From: Halonotius sp046719765
Lineage (GTDB): Archaea > Halobacteriota > Halobacteria > Halobacteriales > Haloferacaceae
NCBI RefSeq assembly: GCF_046719765.1
Contig: NZ_JABEBY010000007.1
Span: forward strand, 74,021 to 138,020
DNA length: 64,000 nt
Direction: 5' to 3'
A model generated the notes under the pieces. It worked only from the letters and a program-made list of their open reading frames with translations, searched no databases and was not told where the DNA came from. Each line of letters opens with the position of its first letter. Within the stretch, counting starts at the first letter, position 1. The position numbers were made by a program, and so were the translations under genes. Positions 33,336-41,155 of this stretch are shown in pieces.

Positions 33336-33383
33336 CCTCTCCAGGATCCTCCCTCTCCAAGATCCTCCCTCTCCAGGATCATC
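33336..33383 (+). repeat. Triple 16-bp direct repeat within the origin
   Basis: Three adjacent 16-base units start at 33336, 33352 and 33368. Unit one is CCTCTCCAGGATCCTC. Unit two differs by A for G at position 9. Unit three has an A for C at position 14. Exact tandem order with no spacer resembles iterons. It is outside the ORB pair, towards orc1. No matching protein is known to me. Confidence 0.85.
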
Positions 33384-33587
33384 TCACATTGAAATATCGT
33401 CACCTCACGGCTCACACCTCATGTGCTGCACAGTGTCCGACACTCATTTCCAATCGACAGCACCCGGGTAACCCATATCGGATACAAGCTGTCGGCATCG
33501 TTGAACTTCAAAATAGCTATCAGTATCGAAAAACCAACAAAAATATCGGCAAATAGTATCCAAAGTGAGAACGTTTTTGTACTATGT

Positions 33588-33612
33588 CTCCCTCTGTTTC
33601 GCCTGCATCATT
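33588..33612 (-). promoter_or_regulatory. Degenerate ORB-like site
   Basis: Minus-strand GCAGGCGAAACAGAGGGAGA keeps the CGAAACA-n-AGGG core of the full boxes but loses the TTCCAC flank. It lies between the iterons and orc1 in a second AT-rich stretch (33480-33590). A weak site is likely. Confidence 0.45.
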
Positions 33613-33694
33613 TCAACACGTCAGCAGTCCCCGATTCGGCAAAAACTGCGGTCTCCGCCGTCTTTCAGCTGATTTCGGGCATTCCTGTTGGCGG

Positions 33695-33718
33695 CTCCAC
33701 GTGAAATAAAGGGTGGAA
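33695..33718 (+). promoter_or_regulatory. Mini-ORB directly before orc1/cdc6
   Basis: CTCCACGTGAAATAAAGGGT keeps the CCAC-n-GAAA-AAAGGG pattern of the full boxes. It ends 30 bases before the chosen orc1 start and covers its probable promoter, so autoregulation by Orc1 is plausible. It also argues against the GTG at 33713 as the start codon. Confidence 0.55.
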
Positions 33719-33748
33719 CGCGGAACACAAGACGATGGGATGGGATCA

Positions 33749-35557
33749 ATGACGGACGATCACACACGACAACACAACGACCTGAGCGACACCGAGTCGA
33801 CATCGCAGTCCGACTCGGCGGGGACAGCTGAAGCAGTCGAGAACCCCTCCGGAGAGGAGGCTGCTGAGCCGGAGACAACAGTAACTCACTCTGACTCGGA
33901 TACCGACAACGCCTCAACCGATCCGTCGTCGGTGTTGGCATCGGATCCGATCCCGTCAGCTGATCGCTCGGTTGACGACCTCGATCTTGCCGACGCCGAC
34001 TGGAGCCGCGACCGATCGACCGCCTCGACCGATTTGGATTTCGATCTCGATCCCGATCCGGACGCGGCCGACGACAGCGAGGGGTTGTTCGACGATCTGC
34101 TCTCCGGGGAACCGATCTTCGAGAACAAGGAAGTCCTGCGGCCGTCCTACACCCCACGTGAGCTCCCCCACCGCAACGACCAGATCAACCAGATGGCGAC
34201 GATTCTCGTCTCCGCGCTTCGCGGCGACACACCCTCCAATATCCTGATCTACGGCAAAACCGGTACCGGCAAAACCGCGAGTGCGAAGTACGTCAGCCAG
34301 GAGCTGGAATCGACCTCCGAAAAGTACGACGTTCCCTGTGAGGTCGAGTACATCAACTGCGAGGTCACCGACACCCAGTATCGCGTGCTCGCACAGCTCG
34401 CCAACAAGTTCATCGAAAAAAACGTCGCGCTCATCGAATCCCGGATCGACGCACTCGAAACCGTCCGCGAGAAGCTCGCCGAGGGTGGCCCTGATACAAC
34501 GGCCACCGTCAGCGACACCAACGCCGACGATACGACGGTCTCGATCCCGGATGCCGAAACTGACGCCGAGGCCGACCCCGAAGGCAGCCTGCCGATCGTC
34601 ACCGAGCAGTACACCTCGGTCGACGCCGTCGACGAGCGCATCGAAGCTCTGGAGGCTGACGCCGAGGAGATGGAGCCCGTCCCGATGACCGGGTGGCCGA
34701 CCGACCGCGTCTACAGCACCTTCTTCGAGGCTGTCGATTACAACGAGCGCGTGGTCGTCATCATGCTCGACGAGATCGACAAGCTCGTCGAGAAAAGCGG
34801 CGACGACACCCTGTATAACCTCTCGCGGATGAACAACGAGCTGACAAACTCCCGGATCTCGATTATGGGAATCTCGAACGATCTCAAATTTACTGATTTC
34901 CTCGATCCACGCGTCAAATCCTCCCTTGGCGAGGAGGAGATCGTCTTCCCGCCGTATGACGCCACCCAGCTCGGCGATATCCTCCAACACCGCGCCGAGG
35001 TCGCATTCAAACCTGACGCCCTCACCGGCGACGTGATTCCGCTGTGTTCGGCGTTTGCGGCCCAGGAACACGGCGATGCCCGCCGCGCACTCGACCTCCT
35101 CCGAACGGCCGGCGAACTCGCCGAGCGAAGCCAGGCCGACATCGTCGAGGAAGAACACGTCCGGCAGGCACAGGATAAGATCGAACTTGATCGCGTCGTT
35201 GAGGTTGTTCGCACCCTCCCCACCCAAAGCAAGATCGTCCTCTTTTCGATCATCCTGCTGGAACAGAACGGCGTCCACAACATCAACACCGGTGAGGTGT
35301 ACAATATCTACAAACGCCTCTGTGAGGAGATCGACGCCGACGTGTTGACCCAACGGCGCGTCACCGATCTCATCAGCGAACTCGACATGCTCGGCATCGT
35401 CAACGCGGTTGTCGTCTCGAAGGGTCGCTACGGGCGCACGAAAGAAATGAGCCTCTCGGTACCGCTTGAGGAAACCGAGGCCGTCCTGCTGTCGGACTCC
35501 CGACTTGGCAACATCGACGACGTGCAACCGTTTGTGCAGGCTCGTTTTGATAACTGA
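33749..35557 (+). CDS. orc1: Orc1/Cdc6 origin-binding initiator
   Basis: 602 residues from the ATG at 33749 (MTDDHTRQ); ATG 33740 is possible. It is a AAA+ initiator that binds ORBs and loads MCM. About 130 disordered acidic residues come first, an unusually long extension. The AAA+ core follows: Walker A ILIYGKTGTGKTASAKY, Walker B VVIMLDEIDKLVEKSG and sensor-1 SRISIMGISNDLKFTDFLDPRVKSSL. A second acidic insertion (about residues 255-300) interrupts the core. The C-terminal winged helix contains VVRTLPTQSKIVLFSII and RRVTDLISELDMLGIVN. Adjacency to oriC1 and oapABC identifies it as the initiator of this origin. Confidence 0.95.
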   Translation: MTDDHTRQHNDLSDTESTSQSDSAGTAEAVENPSGEEAAEPETTVTHSDSDTDNASTDPSSVLASDPIPSADRSVDDLDLADADWSRDRSTASTDLDFDLDPDPDAADDSEGLFDDLLSGEPIFENKEVLRPSYTPRELPHRNDQINQMATILVSALRGDTPSNILIYGKTGTGKTASAKYVSQELESTSEKYDVPCEVEYINCEVTDTQYRVLAQLANKFIEKNVALIESRIDALETVREKLAEGGPDTTATVSDTNADDTTVSIPDAETDAEADPEGSLPIVTEQYTSVDAVDERIEALEADAEEMEPVPMTGWPTDRVYSTFFEAVDYNERVVVIMLDEIDKLVEKSGDDTLYNLSRMNNELTNSRISIMGISNDLKFTDFLDPRVKSSLGEEEIVFPPYDATQLGDILQHRAEVAFKPDALTGDVIPLCSAFAAQEHGDARRALDLLRTAGELAERSQADIVEEEHVRQAQDKIELDRVVEVVRTLPTQSKIVLFSIILLEQNGVHNINTGEVYNIYKRLCEEIDADVLTQRRVTDLISELDMLGIVNAVVVSKGRYGRTKEMSLSVPLEETEAVLLSDSRLGNIDDVQPFVQARFDN

Positions 35558-35647
35558 TCAGGCTCGGTTCGACAACTGAGCTGTCGCGGAACTGAGCCTC
35601 CTTCTTACCCCCGTCGTCGGTATACTCCCAAACTGCCGGGTCGGCTG

Positions 35648-36382
35648 TTATCCCGCAACTGATCTGACCATTCCGCCACTAGTGACAATTCCGCTACCAG
35701 GGGAGACTGTCCCACTCATCCCGCCACTGTATCCCGTTCCGAGCAACGCCAATCGGAGCCGGCCAAGATACGGAATCCTGAACCGGGCGACCCCGTTGAC
35801 CCACTCCGATTTCACCACGGGTGCAACCCCGTTTGCCTGATCGTACCGCTGGTTGTTGTCGCCTTTCGTGATATACCCTGCATGCGGGGCCGGACAGTTT
35901 GTTAACTCCGCACAACTTTCGGCGTCGACCGCATCGGGCGACGTTCGATCATACCAGTTTTCGCCCGCTTCGACACGAAACCGTACCCGATGGATGATCG
36001 GCGAGCCGACACGGCCGGGGTAGTCGTAGACGATCACACTCCCTGGCTGGTTGAACGATTCATAGCTGGTGTCGCTTGTGTCGGCCATCACGAGCCCCTG
36101 ATCGTTGGCTTCTCCCGGCGCAAACCGGCCCGGCTCGCTGACGACGACGAGATCGTATTTGTTGATGTTGGGATCCATGCTGTTGCTCTCGACGGCGACC
36201 ATCGGCGGCCAGACCCCGGTCGCCGCAAAGAGCACGAGTCCGATGGCAGCCACGATCGAGAGGCTGAGCAGCAGTTCCCGAAGGAACAACAGCGGTCCGT
36301 CGTCGGCCCCACGGAGCCGCTGGAACCACGACCCTTCGTCGGGTTCCGACTCGACAGCCGGCTGCCGATCACCATCACTCAT
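35648..36382 (-). CDS. Signal peptidase I (archaeal/ER type)
   Basis: 244 residues from the ATG at 36380-36382. A single N-terminal membrane anchor (LLLSLSIVAAIGLVLFAATGVW) is followed by the catalytic serine in VESNSMDPNI. The histidine in GSPIIHRVRF and the acidic KGDNNQRYDQ box complete the Ser-His-Asp arrangement of archaeal and eukaryotic Sec11. It removes Sec signal peptides on the outer face of the membrane. The C-terminus YSGGMSGTVSPGSGIVTSGG is low complexity. The gene diverges from polD1, sharing an intergenic region of about 90 bases. Haloarchaea often have two paralogues. Confidence 0.92.
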   Translation of the reverse strand: MSDGDRQPAVESEPDEGSWFQRLRGADDGPLLFLRELLLSLSIVAAIGLVLFAATGVWPPMVAVESNSMDPNINKYDLVVVSEPGRFAPGEANDQGLVMADTSDTSYESFNQPGSVIVYDYPGRVGSPIIHRVRFRVEAGENWYDRTSPDAVDAESCAELTNCPAPHAGYITKGDNNQRYDQANGVAPVVKSEWVNGVARFRIPYLGRLRLALLGTGYSGGMSGTVSPGSGIVTSGGMVRSVAG

Positions 36383-36471
36383 TACAAACGTCTTCTGCCG
36401 CACCGCGTTTGAAACTTCTGACCCGGGGTCGCCACCCGCCAGCGCCACTCCCACTGGCTCCGGCTGTCGGC

Positions 36472-38253
36472 ATGTTTTTGCCCGGTGATCCCGAGATCCC
36501 GACAGTGCCATCCGAAAGGCCGTCCCGGATCGTTCAGACGCTGGCCCGCCACGGCTACAACGCCGACCGCGAGGCGGTCACCCTGCTCGCCCGCGCGGCG
36601 GATCCGGCTGCCGCTATCGAGGCTGTCGTTTCGGCGACCGACGACGACACGCTTCGCCTCACGAGCAGCGACGTTCGCGCCTGTCTCGACAGCGACACCG
36701 TTGCGACCGGCGCGGCCGTTTCCTCTGCCACGCCGGCCACTGAACCATCGTCGTCAACGACCACAACCGAGTCGACCCCGACGACCAACTCAGACTCGGC
36801 GGCTGAGTCGACGGCAGCAGCCGCGACCGAGTCGACAGCCCCCGATTCGGCTGCAACCACCGACTCACAGCCTGAAACAGCCCACCAACCCAGCTCAAAC
36901 ACCACCACTTCGACTGCAACCAAAACACACCCAAATCAACAGACGAAGTCAAAATCTCCACACGAAACAGAGGGGTCAAAGTCGACCGGGCGTAAAGAAG
37001 TGGTTGATGAACCAACAGGAACCGCCGGCTCTTCGGTGGATCGGAACCCGGAACCCGCCGAGATCACCGGCGACATCACCGGTCGCAGCACCGGCACCGG
37101 CGAGTACAGCCAGTTCGTGACGACATTTCGGGATCGCTACGAACAGCTTTCAAAACTCCTCAAGGGCCGCGTCAACCACCGCCCGGCGTCGGCCATCGCC
37201 GACATGCCCGGCGGCAGCGACGCCGAGATGATCGGCCTCGTCAACGATATCCGCTCGACGGCCAGCGGCCACTGGCTGATCGAACTCGAAGACACAACCG
37301 GAACCTTCCCCGCGCTCGTGATGAAAGACCGGCCGATCGCCGAGCTGGTCGATGAACTCCTTCTCGACGAATGCATCGCCGTCCAGGGCACCCTTGCCGA
37401 CGATTCGGGCATCCTATTCACCGACTCGATTCACTTCCCCGACGTTCCCCGAACCTTCCGTCCGAGTACGGCCGACCGCCACGTCCAGGCCGCCTTGATC
37501 TCGGATATCCACGTCGGCAGCCAGGAGTTCATGGCCGACGCCTGGAACCGATTCGCTGACTGGCTCCACACCGAGGAAGCCGAAGCCGTCGAATACCTCC
37601 TGATCGCCGGCGACATGGTCGAAGGCGTTGGCGTCTACCCCGATCAGGACGAGGAACTCGACATCATCGATATCTTCGATCAGTACGAAGCGTTCTCGGA
37701 GCATCTCAAAGCCGTCCCTGGCGACATGGAGATCGTGATGATCCCCGGCAACCACGATGCTGTCCGGCTGGCCGAACCACAACCCGGCTTCGACGAGGAG
37801 CTCCGAAATATCATGTCAGCCCACGACCCGAAGATCACGGGCAACCCCTCGACGGTCACCATCGAGGGCGTCTCCGTGCTGATGTACCACGGCGTCTCAC
37901 TGGACGAGGTGATCGCCGAACACCCTGAGGACAAAGCCAGCTACGACGAGCCACACAAAGCGATGTACTCTCTCCTGAAAAAACGCCACGTCGCCCCCCA
38001 GTACGGCGGGAAGATGCGACTTGCACCCGAAACAAAGGACTATCTCACCATCGACACGGTGCCCGACATCTTCCACACCGGCCACGTCCACAAACTCGGC
38101 TGGGGGAAGTACCACAACGTGCTGGCGGTCAACAGCGGCTGCTGGCAGGCCCAAACCGCCTTCCAAAAGAAGGTCAATATCGACCCCGATGTGGCTCACG
38201 CCCCGATCGTCGACCTCGACACACTCGATATGACGGTTCGAAAGTTCGCGTGA
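36472..38253 (+). CDS. polD1: DNA polymerase D small subunit (DP1)
   Basis: 593 residues. The exonuclease subunit of the euryarchaeal replicative polymerase D. An N-terminal helical domain is followed by a low-complexity Thr/Ser/Ala linker (about 75-190), an OB fold and a calcineurin-like phosphoesterase. Its motifs are complete: LISDIHVGSQ, IAGDMVEG, IPGNHDAV, MYHGVS and HTGHVHKLGW, so 3'-5' proofreading activity is expected. GTG 36505 (VPSERPSRIVQTLARHGYNA) may be the true start because it matches the family N-terminus. ATG 36472 is used here. An ORB-like sequence lies in the linker (36955-36979). Confidence 0.94.
   Translation: MFLPGDPEIPTVPSERPSRIVQTLARHGYNADREAVTLLARAADPAAAIEAVVSATDDDTLRLTSSDVRACLDSDTVATGAAVSSATPATEPSSSTTTTESTPTTNSDSAAESTAAAATESTAPDSAATTDSQPETAHQPSSNTTTSTATKTHPNQQTKSKSPHETEGSKSTGRKEVVDEPTGTAGSSVDRNPEPAEITGDITGRSTGTGEYSQFVTTFRDRYEQLSKLLKGRVNHRPASAIADMPGGSDAEMIGLVNDIRSTASGHWLIELEDTTGTFPALVMKDRPIAELVDELLLDECIAVQGTLADDSGILFTDSIHFPDVPRTFRPSTADRHVQAALISDIHVGSQEFMADAWNRFADWLHTEEAEAVEYLLIAGDMVEGVGVYPDQDEELDIIDIFDQYEAFSEHLKAVPGDMEIVMIPGNHDAVRLAEPQPGFDEELRNIMSAHDPKITGNPSTVTIEGVSVLMYHGVSLDEVIAEHPEDKASYDEPHKAMYSLLKKRHVAPQYGGKMRLAPETKDYLTIDTVPDIFHTGHVHKLGWGKYHNVLAVNSGCWQAQTAFQKKVNIDPDVAHAPIVDLDTLDMTVRKFA
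36955..36979 (+). promoter_or_regulatory. ORB-like sequence inside the polD1 linker
   Basis: CTCCACACGAAACAGAGGGG matches the full origin boxes at almost every fixed position (TCCAC-n-CGAAACA-n-AGGGG). It only lacks the G-run after. It lies about 3.7 kb from the origin core in the variable linker codons of polD1, where protein constraint is low. Confidence 0.55.
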
Positions 38254-38311
38254 GCGAGGTGTAAGGAACCGTCCTGTTTCCCCTGATCAGGATTCCTTTC
38301 TGTTTCTCCGA

Positions 38312-38737
38312 TCAGGGTTCCTGGTAGTACCGGATCGTCGCCGACCCACGGAAGACGGGGCCGTTGCCGGCCTCCTGAAACCCCGCGGCCTGGGCGGCTG
38401 TCTGGAGATCAGTTGCGTTCTGTTCGACCAGTAGTTCCACGTCCAGCCCCTCGCTGGCGGCGAACCGAACCGGCTCGCTCAGCAGCCGCTCACAGGCCTC
38501 CTTCGTCCCGCCGACCTGTGTCACGTGGACGGTGTTGTCGTGGACATCGAAGCTGACGAACCCCAACAGCTCGGATTCGAGTGCGTCGGTATCGGTGTTG
38601 GGGTCATTGCCGGCCTGTTTCCGTTCGGCGACCCGAACGCTGCGATCGTGCACAAGGTTTCGGACGACATCCGCCGGCACATCGGCCAGTGCCGCGATCG
38701 ACTCGGCGTCCTCTTCGACGGCGTCCCGGACATCCAT
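38312..38737 (-). CDS. GNAT-like acetyltransferase family protein
   Basis: 141 residues from the ATG at 38737 (MDVRDAVEEDAESIAALADVPADVVRNLVHDRSVRVAE). The order is a short helix pair, then strands (LGFVSFDVHDNTVHVTQVGG), a helix (TKEACERLLSEPVRFAASEGLDVELLV) and the ending AAQAAGFQEAGNGPVF. It follows the GNAT fold, but the acetyl-CoA loop (Q/RxxGxG/A) is not clear, so catalysis is uncertain. Related proteins are common in haloarchaea without assigned substrates. It converges on polD1 and is divergent from the peptidase gene. Confidence 0.7.
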   Translation of the reverse strand: MDVRDAVEEDAESIAALADVPADVVRNLVHDRSVRVAERKQAGNDPNTDTDALESELLGFVSFDVHDNTVHVTQVGGTKEACERLLSEPVRFAASEGLDVELLVEQNATDLQTAAQAAGFQEAGNGPVFRGSATIRYYQEP

Positions 38738-38863
38738 GTGACCGTATATCATATCTACCCGCATAAAATTCGGGGCGATAGTGGGGTATCACCGCGGGCC
38801 AGCCCACTGTGCCGCTGTTCGACACCTAAACACCTATGGGTGATGCGGTTCCGAACTGTGGTA

Positions 38864-39880
38864 ATGGTTGCAACGTTGCCGGATCTGCTTCGACTTCTCG
38901 TGATCCCGGTTCTTGGGTGGGCTGCGTGGCGCGACATCCACACCCGCCGCATCCCGAACCGGGTGTGGCCACCGCTGGTCATCCTTGGCGGACTGCTGCT
39001 CGTCTGGGAGGCCATCCAATTTTTTGTCTTCAGTGCTCCCGGCGGCCAAGCCTTCCTGATCCGTGCCGGGATCAGCCTCCTATTTGTCGCCCCGCTTGGC
39101 TACGCCTTCTGGTGGTTCGGCGCGTTCGGCGCGGCCGACGCGAAGGCGATGATCGCCCTCGCCGTCCTCCTGCCGACGTTCCCGACCTACGCTCTCGGCG
39201 GGCTGGAACTCCCCATCGTCGACACGACAATCGGCGTGTTCTCGTTGACGGTGCTGACGAACGCGGTGATCCTCGCGGTGGCCGCCCCGGTCGGCTTGGG
39301 CCTTGGCAATCTGCTCCGCCGCCGGATCGAGCCCGTGGTGATGTTTCTGGCCCGACCAGTCCGCATCGACTCGCTGCCGGATCGCCACGGCCGCCTGTTT
39401 GAAACCCCGGATGGGTTCACCCACAATGGGCTTGATCTTGACGCCCTCCGGATGTATCTTCGCTGGCGCGGCCTCCCCTTAGCCGCGCTCCGGGCGGCCC
39501 CCGATGTCGCTCGGGATCCGGCCAGCATCGAGGCGACCGGCGAGCCGACCGACGGCCGCAGCGACATCGACGACGACCTCGATTGGGACGACGCCGACGC
39601 TGTTCCGACAGTCGACGGCGACGCTCCCGCCGAGACTCTCGACGACCCGTGGGGTGTCGACCAGTTTTTCGAGTCGATCGATCGGTCGACCTACGGCACC
39701 GATCCTGAACAACTCCGCGACGGTCTCGAACTGCTGGCGACGACCGACGAGGAGACGGTCTGGGTCTCACCGGGACTTCCGTTCGTCGTCCCGATGTTTG
39801 CCGGCCTCCTCGTCGCCTTCACCTACGGCGACCTGCTGTTCGCCTTTCTTCGCTGGATTGGGCTCTTCCCGCTTGTATAA
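38864..39880 (+). CDS. pibD: Archaeal prepilin/prearchaellin peptidase (A24)
   Basis: 338 residues from ATG 38864. It cleaves type III signal peptides from pilins and archaellins at the inner membrane face. The two catalytic aspartates are in AWRDIHTRRIPNRVW and in GAADAKAMIAL (GxxD motif). Six hydrophobic segments are followed by an acidic cytoplasmic region (about 215-310, DDDLDWDDADAVPTVDGD) and a final C-terminal helix (FAGLLVAFTYGDLLFAFL). The late soluble region is typical of haloarchaeal PibD. It precedes endA by 111 bases on the same strand. Confidence 0.9.
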   Translation: MVATLPDLLRLLVIPVLGWAAWRDIHTRRIPNRVWPPLVILGGLLLVWEAIQFFVFSAPGGQAFLIRAGISLLFVAPLGYAFWWFGAFGAADAKAMIALAVLLPTFPTYALGGLELPIVDTTIGVFSLTVLTNAVILAVAAPVGLGLGNLLRRRIEPVVMFLARPVRIDSLPDRHGRLFETPDGFTHNGLDLDALRMYLRWRGLPLAALRAAPDVARDPASIEATGEPTDGRSDIDDDLDWDDADAVPTVDGDAPAETLDDPWGVDQFFESIDRSTYGTDPEQLRDGLELLATTDEETVWVSPGLPFVVPMFAGLLVAFTYGDLLFAFLRWIGLFPLV

Positions 39881-39991
39881 CGGCTCCGCTCGTTGTATAA
39901 TGGCTCCGCTCGTGTAGCGATTCTGCCGTTGTGGCGGCACCACCTGTTCTGGGATCGGTGTGCCTTTGGCCTCGCCGCCGCCCCCTTCGGT

Positions 39992-41155
39992 ATGGACGGA
40001 CATCTTCGCAACGGCGTCGTCGCGGTCGGCGGCAACGCCCGCCAGCAGTTCCACGACGCTCGCGGCTACGGCCGGCCGGCCGACGGCAACGAGATCCACC
40101 TGGCCCGCGTTGAGGCCGCCCACCTCCTGCTCCGTGGCGACCTCACGGCTGTCGTCGACCACGACGGCTCCGCCGGTCGCCTCTCGTTTGAAGAGTTCTT
40201 CGTCGCCTCCGCGGCGGCCGCCGACCGGTTCGCCCTCCGGTTTCTCGTCTACGCCGACCTCCGCGATCGGGGATTCTATCTTACGCCCGCCCGCGCGGGC
40301 TGGCCCGGTGTCGACACGGTCGATGGCGGCGTTGACGCGGCCGACGGCGTCGATACGGCCGACGGCGTCGACGCGGTCGACGGCGATCTGATCGATCTGA
40401 TCGTCCCCCCTCGGGGCACAAAACCCGGCGACGGCGAACCGGCCTATCGTATCGCGGTCGTCGGCGAACGCGAATCGCTCCCGGCCGACGAGCTTGCAAA
40501 CCTTACCCTCGCGGTCGTCGACGAGGAAAGCGAGATCAGCTACCTCGAAACCACCACGCCCGAGTTCGACGGCGGGACGACCTACAGTCCGCCGGCGGGG
40601 ATCACGGGTTCGCTCATCGGTGATCGTGTTATCGTCTGGGATGCTCCCGATGGCTTCTACGACCACGGGTTCTACGGCCAACCGCTTGAGGTGCGGGAGG
40701 CGATCATCGACAGCGCGGTTCAACTCTCACTCGTTGAGGCCGCCGCCCTCGCTGCCGACGGAACTCTCGTCCTTGATGGCGTTGACGACACCGACGGCTC
40801 CGCCGACGCGCCGGCCAGCTACACCGTGATCCGCGAACAGGGCCGGCGGGTCGAAGGCGAGCGGTTCGACCGCCGGCTCGCGGTCTACCGCCGGCTCCGC
40901 CAGCAGGACGTGGTGCCGAAAACAGGCTACAAGTTCGGCGCGGATTTCCGCACCTACAACACGGTTGAATCGGTCGATGACCTCCCGCACTCCGAGCGGC
41001 TCGTCCGCGTTGTTGGGGCCGATCACGCCTTCGATCCCCGCGAACTGTCACTCGATGTGCGGCTGGCCGGCGGGGTTCGGAAACGAATGGTTTTTGCGCT
41101 GACCGGCGCGAACGGGGAGATAGACTGGCTTGCGGTGAGCCGCCTGACACCATGA
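39992..41155 (+). CDS. endA: tRNA-intron lyase (splicing endonuclease)
   Basis: 387 residues from ATG 39992, longer than the haloarchaeal enzyme I recall (about 340-350). It cuts the bulge-helix-bulge of intron-containing tRNAs and rRNA precursors. A duplicated EndA architecture is visible. The C-terminal repeat carries the catalytic set in GYKFGADFRTY, PHSERLVRVV and GGVRKRMVFAL (Tyr, His, Lys). The extra length is an Asp/Gly-repeat insertion (residues about 107-135, VDGGVDAADGVDTADG). It overlaps trpS by four bases, a conserved haloarchaeal pair. Confidence 0.93.
   Translation: MDGHLRNGVVAVGGNARQQFHDARGYGRPADGNEIHLARVEAAHLLLRGDLTAVVDHDGSAGRLSFEEFFVASAAAADRFALRFLVYADLRDRGFYLTPARAGWPGVDTVDGGVDAADGVDTADGVDAVDGDLIDLIVPPRGTKPGDGEPAYRIAVVGERESLPADELANLTLAVVDEESEISYLETTTPEFDGGTTYSPPAGITGSLIGDRVIVWDAPDGFYDHGFYGQPLEVREAIIDSAVQLSLVEAAALAADGTLVLDGVDDTDGSADAPASYTVIREQGRRVEGERFDRRLAVYRRLRQQDVVPKTGYKFGADFRTYNTVESVDDLPHSERLVRVVGADHAFDPRELSLDVRLAGGVRKRMVFALTGANGEIDWLAVSRLTP

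Noticed and set aside
33247..33704. Short open frames in the origin region
   Set aside because: They run through ORBs, iterons and AT-rich DNA, and the translations are basic and Ser/Pro-rich, unlike haloarchaeal proteins.
38021..38041. Second ORB-like string in polD1 (CCCGAAACAAAGGA)
   Set aside because: Shares only the CGAAACAAAGG core, lacks TTCCAC and the G-run, and lies in conserved phosphoesterase codons; likely chance.
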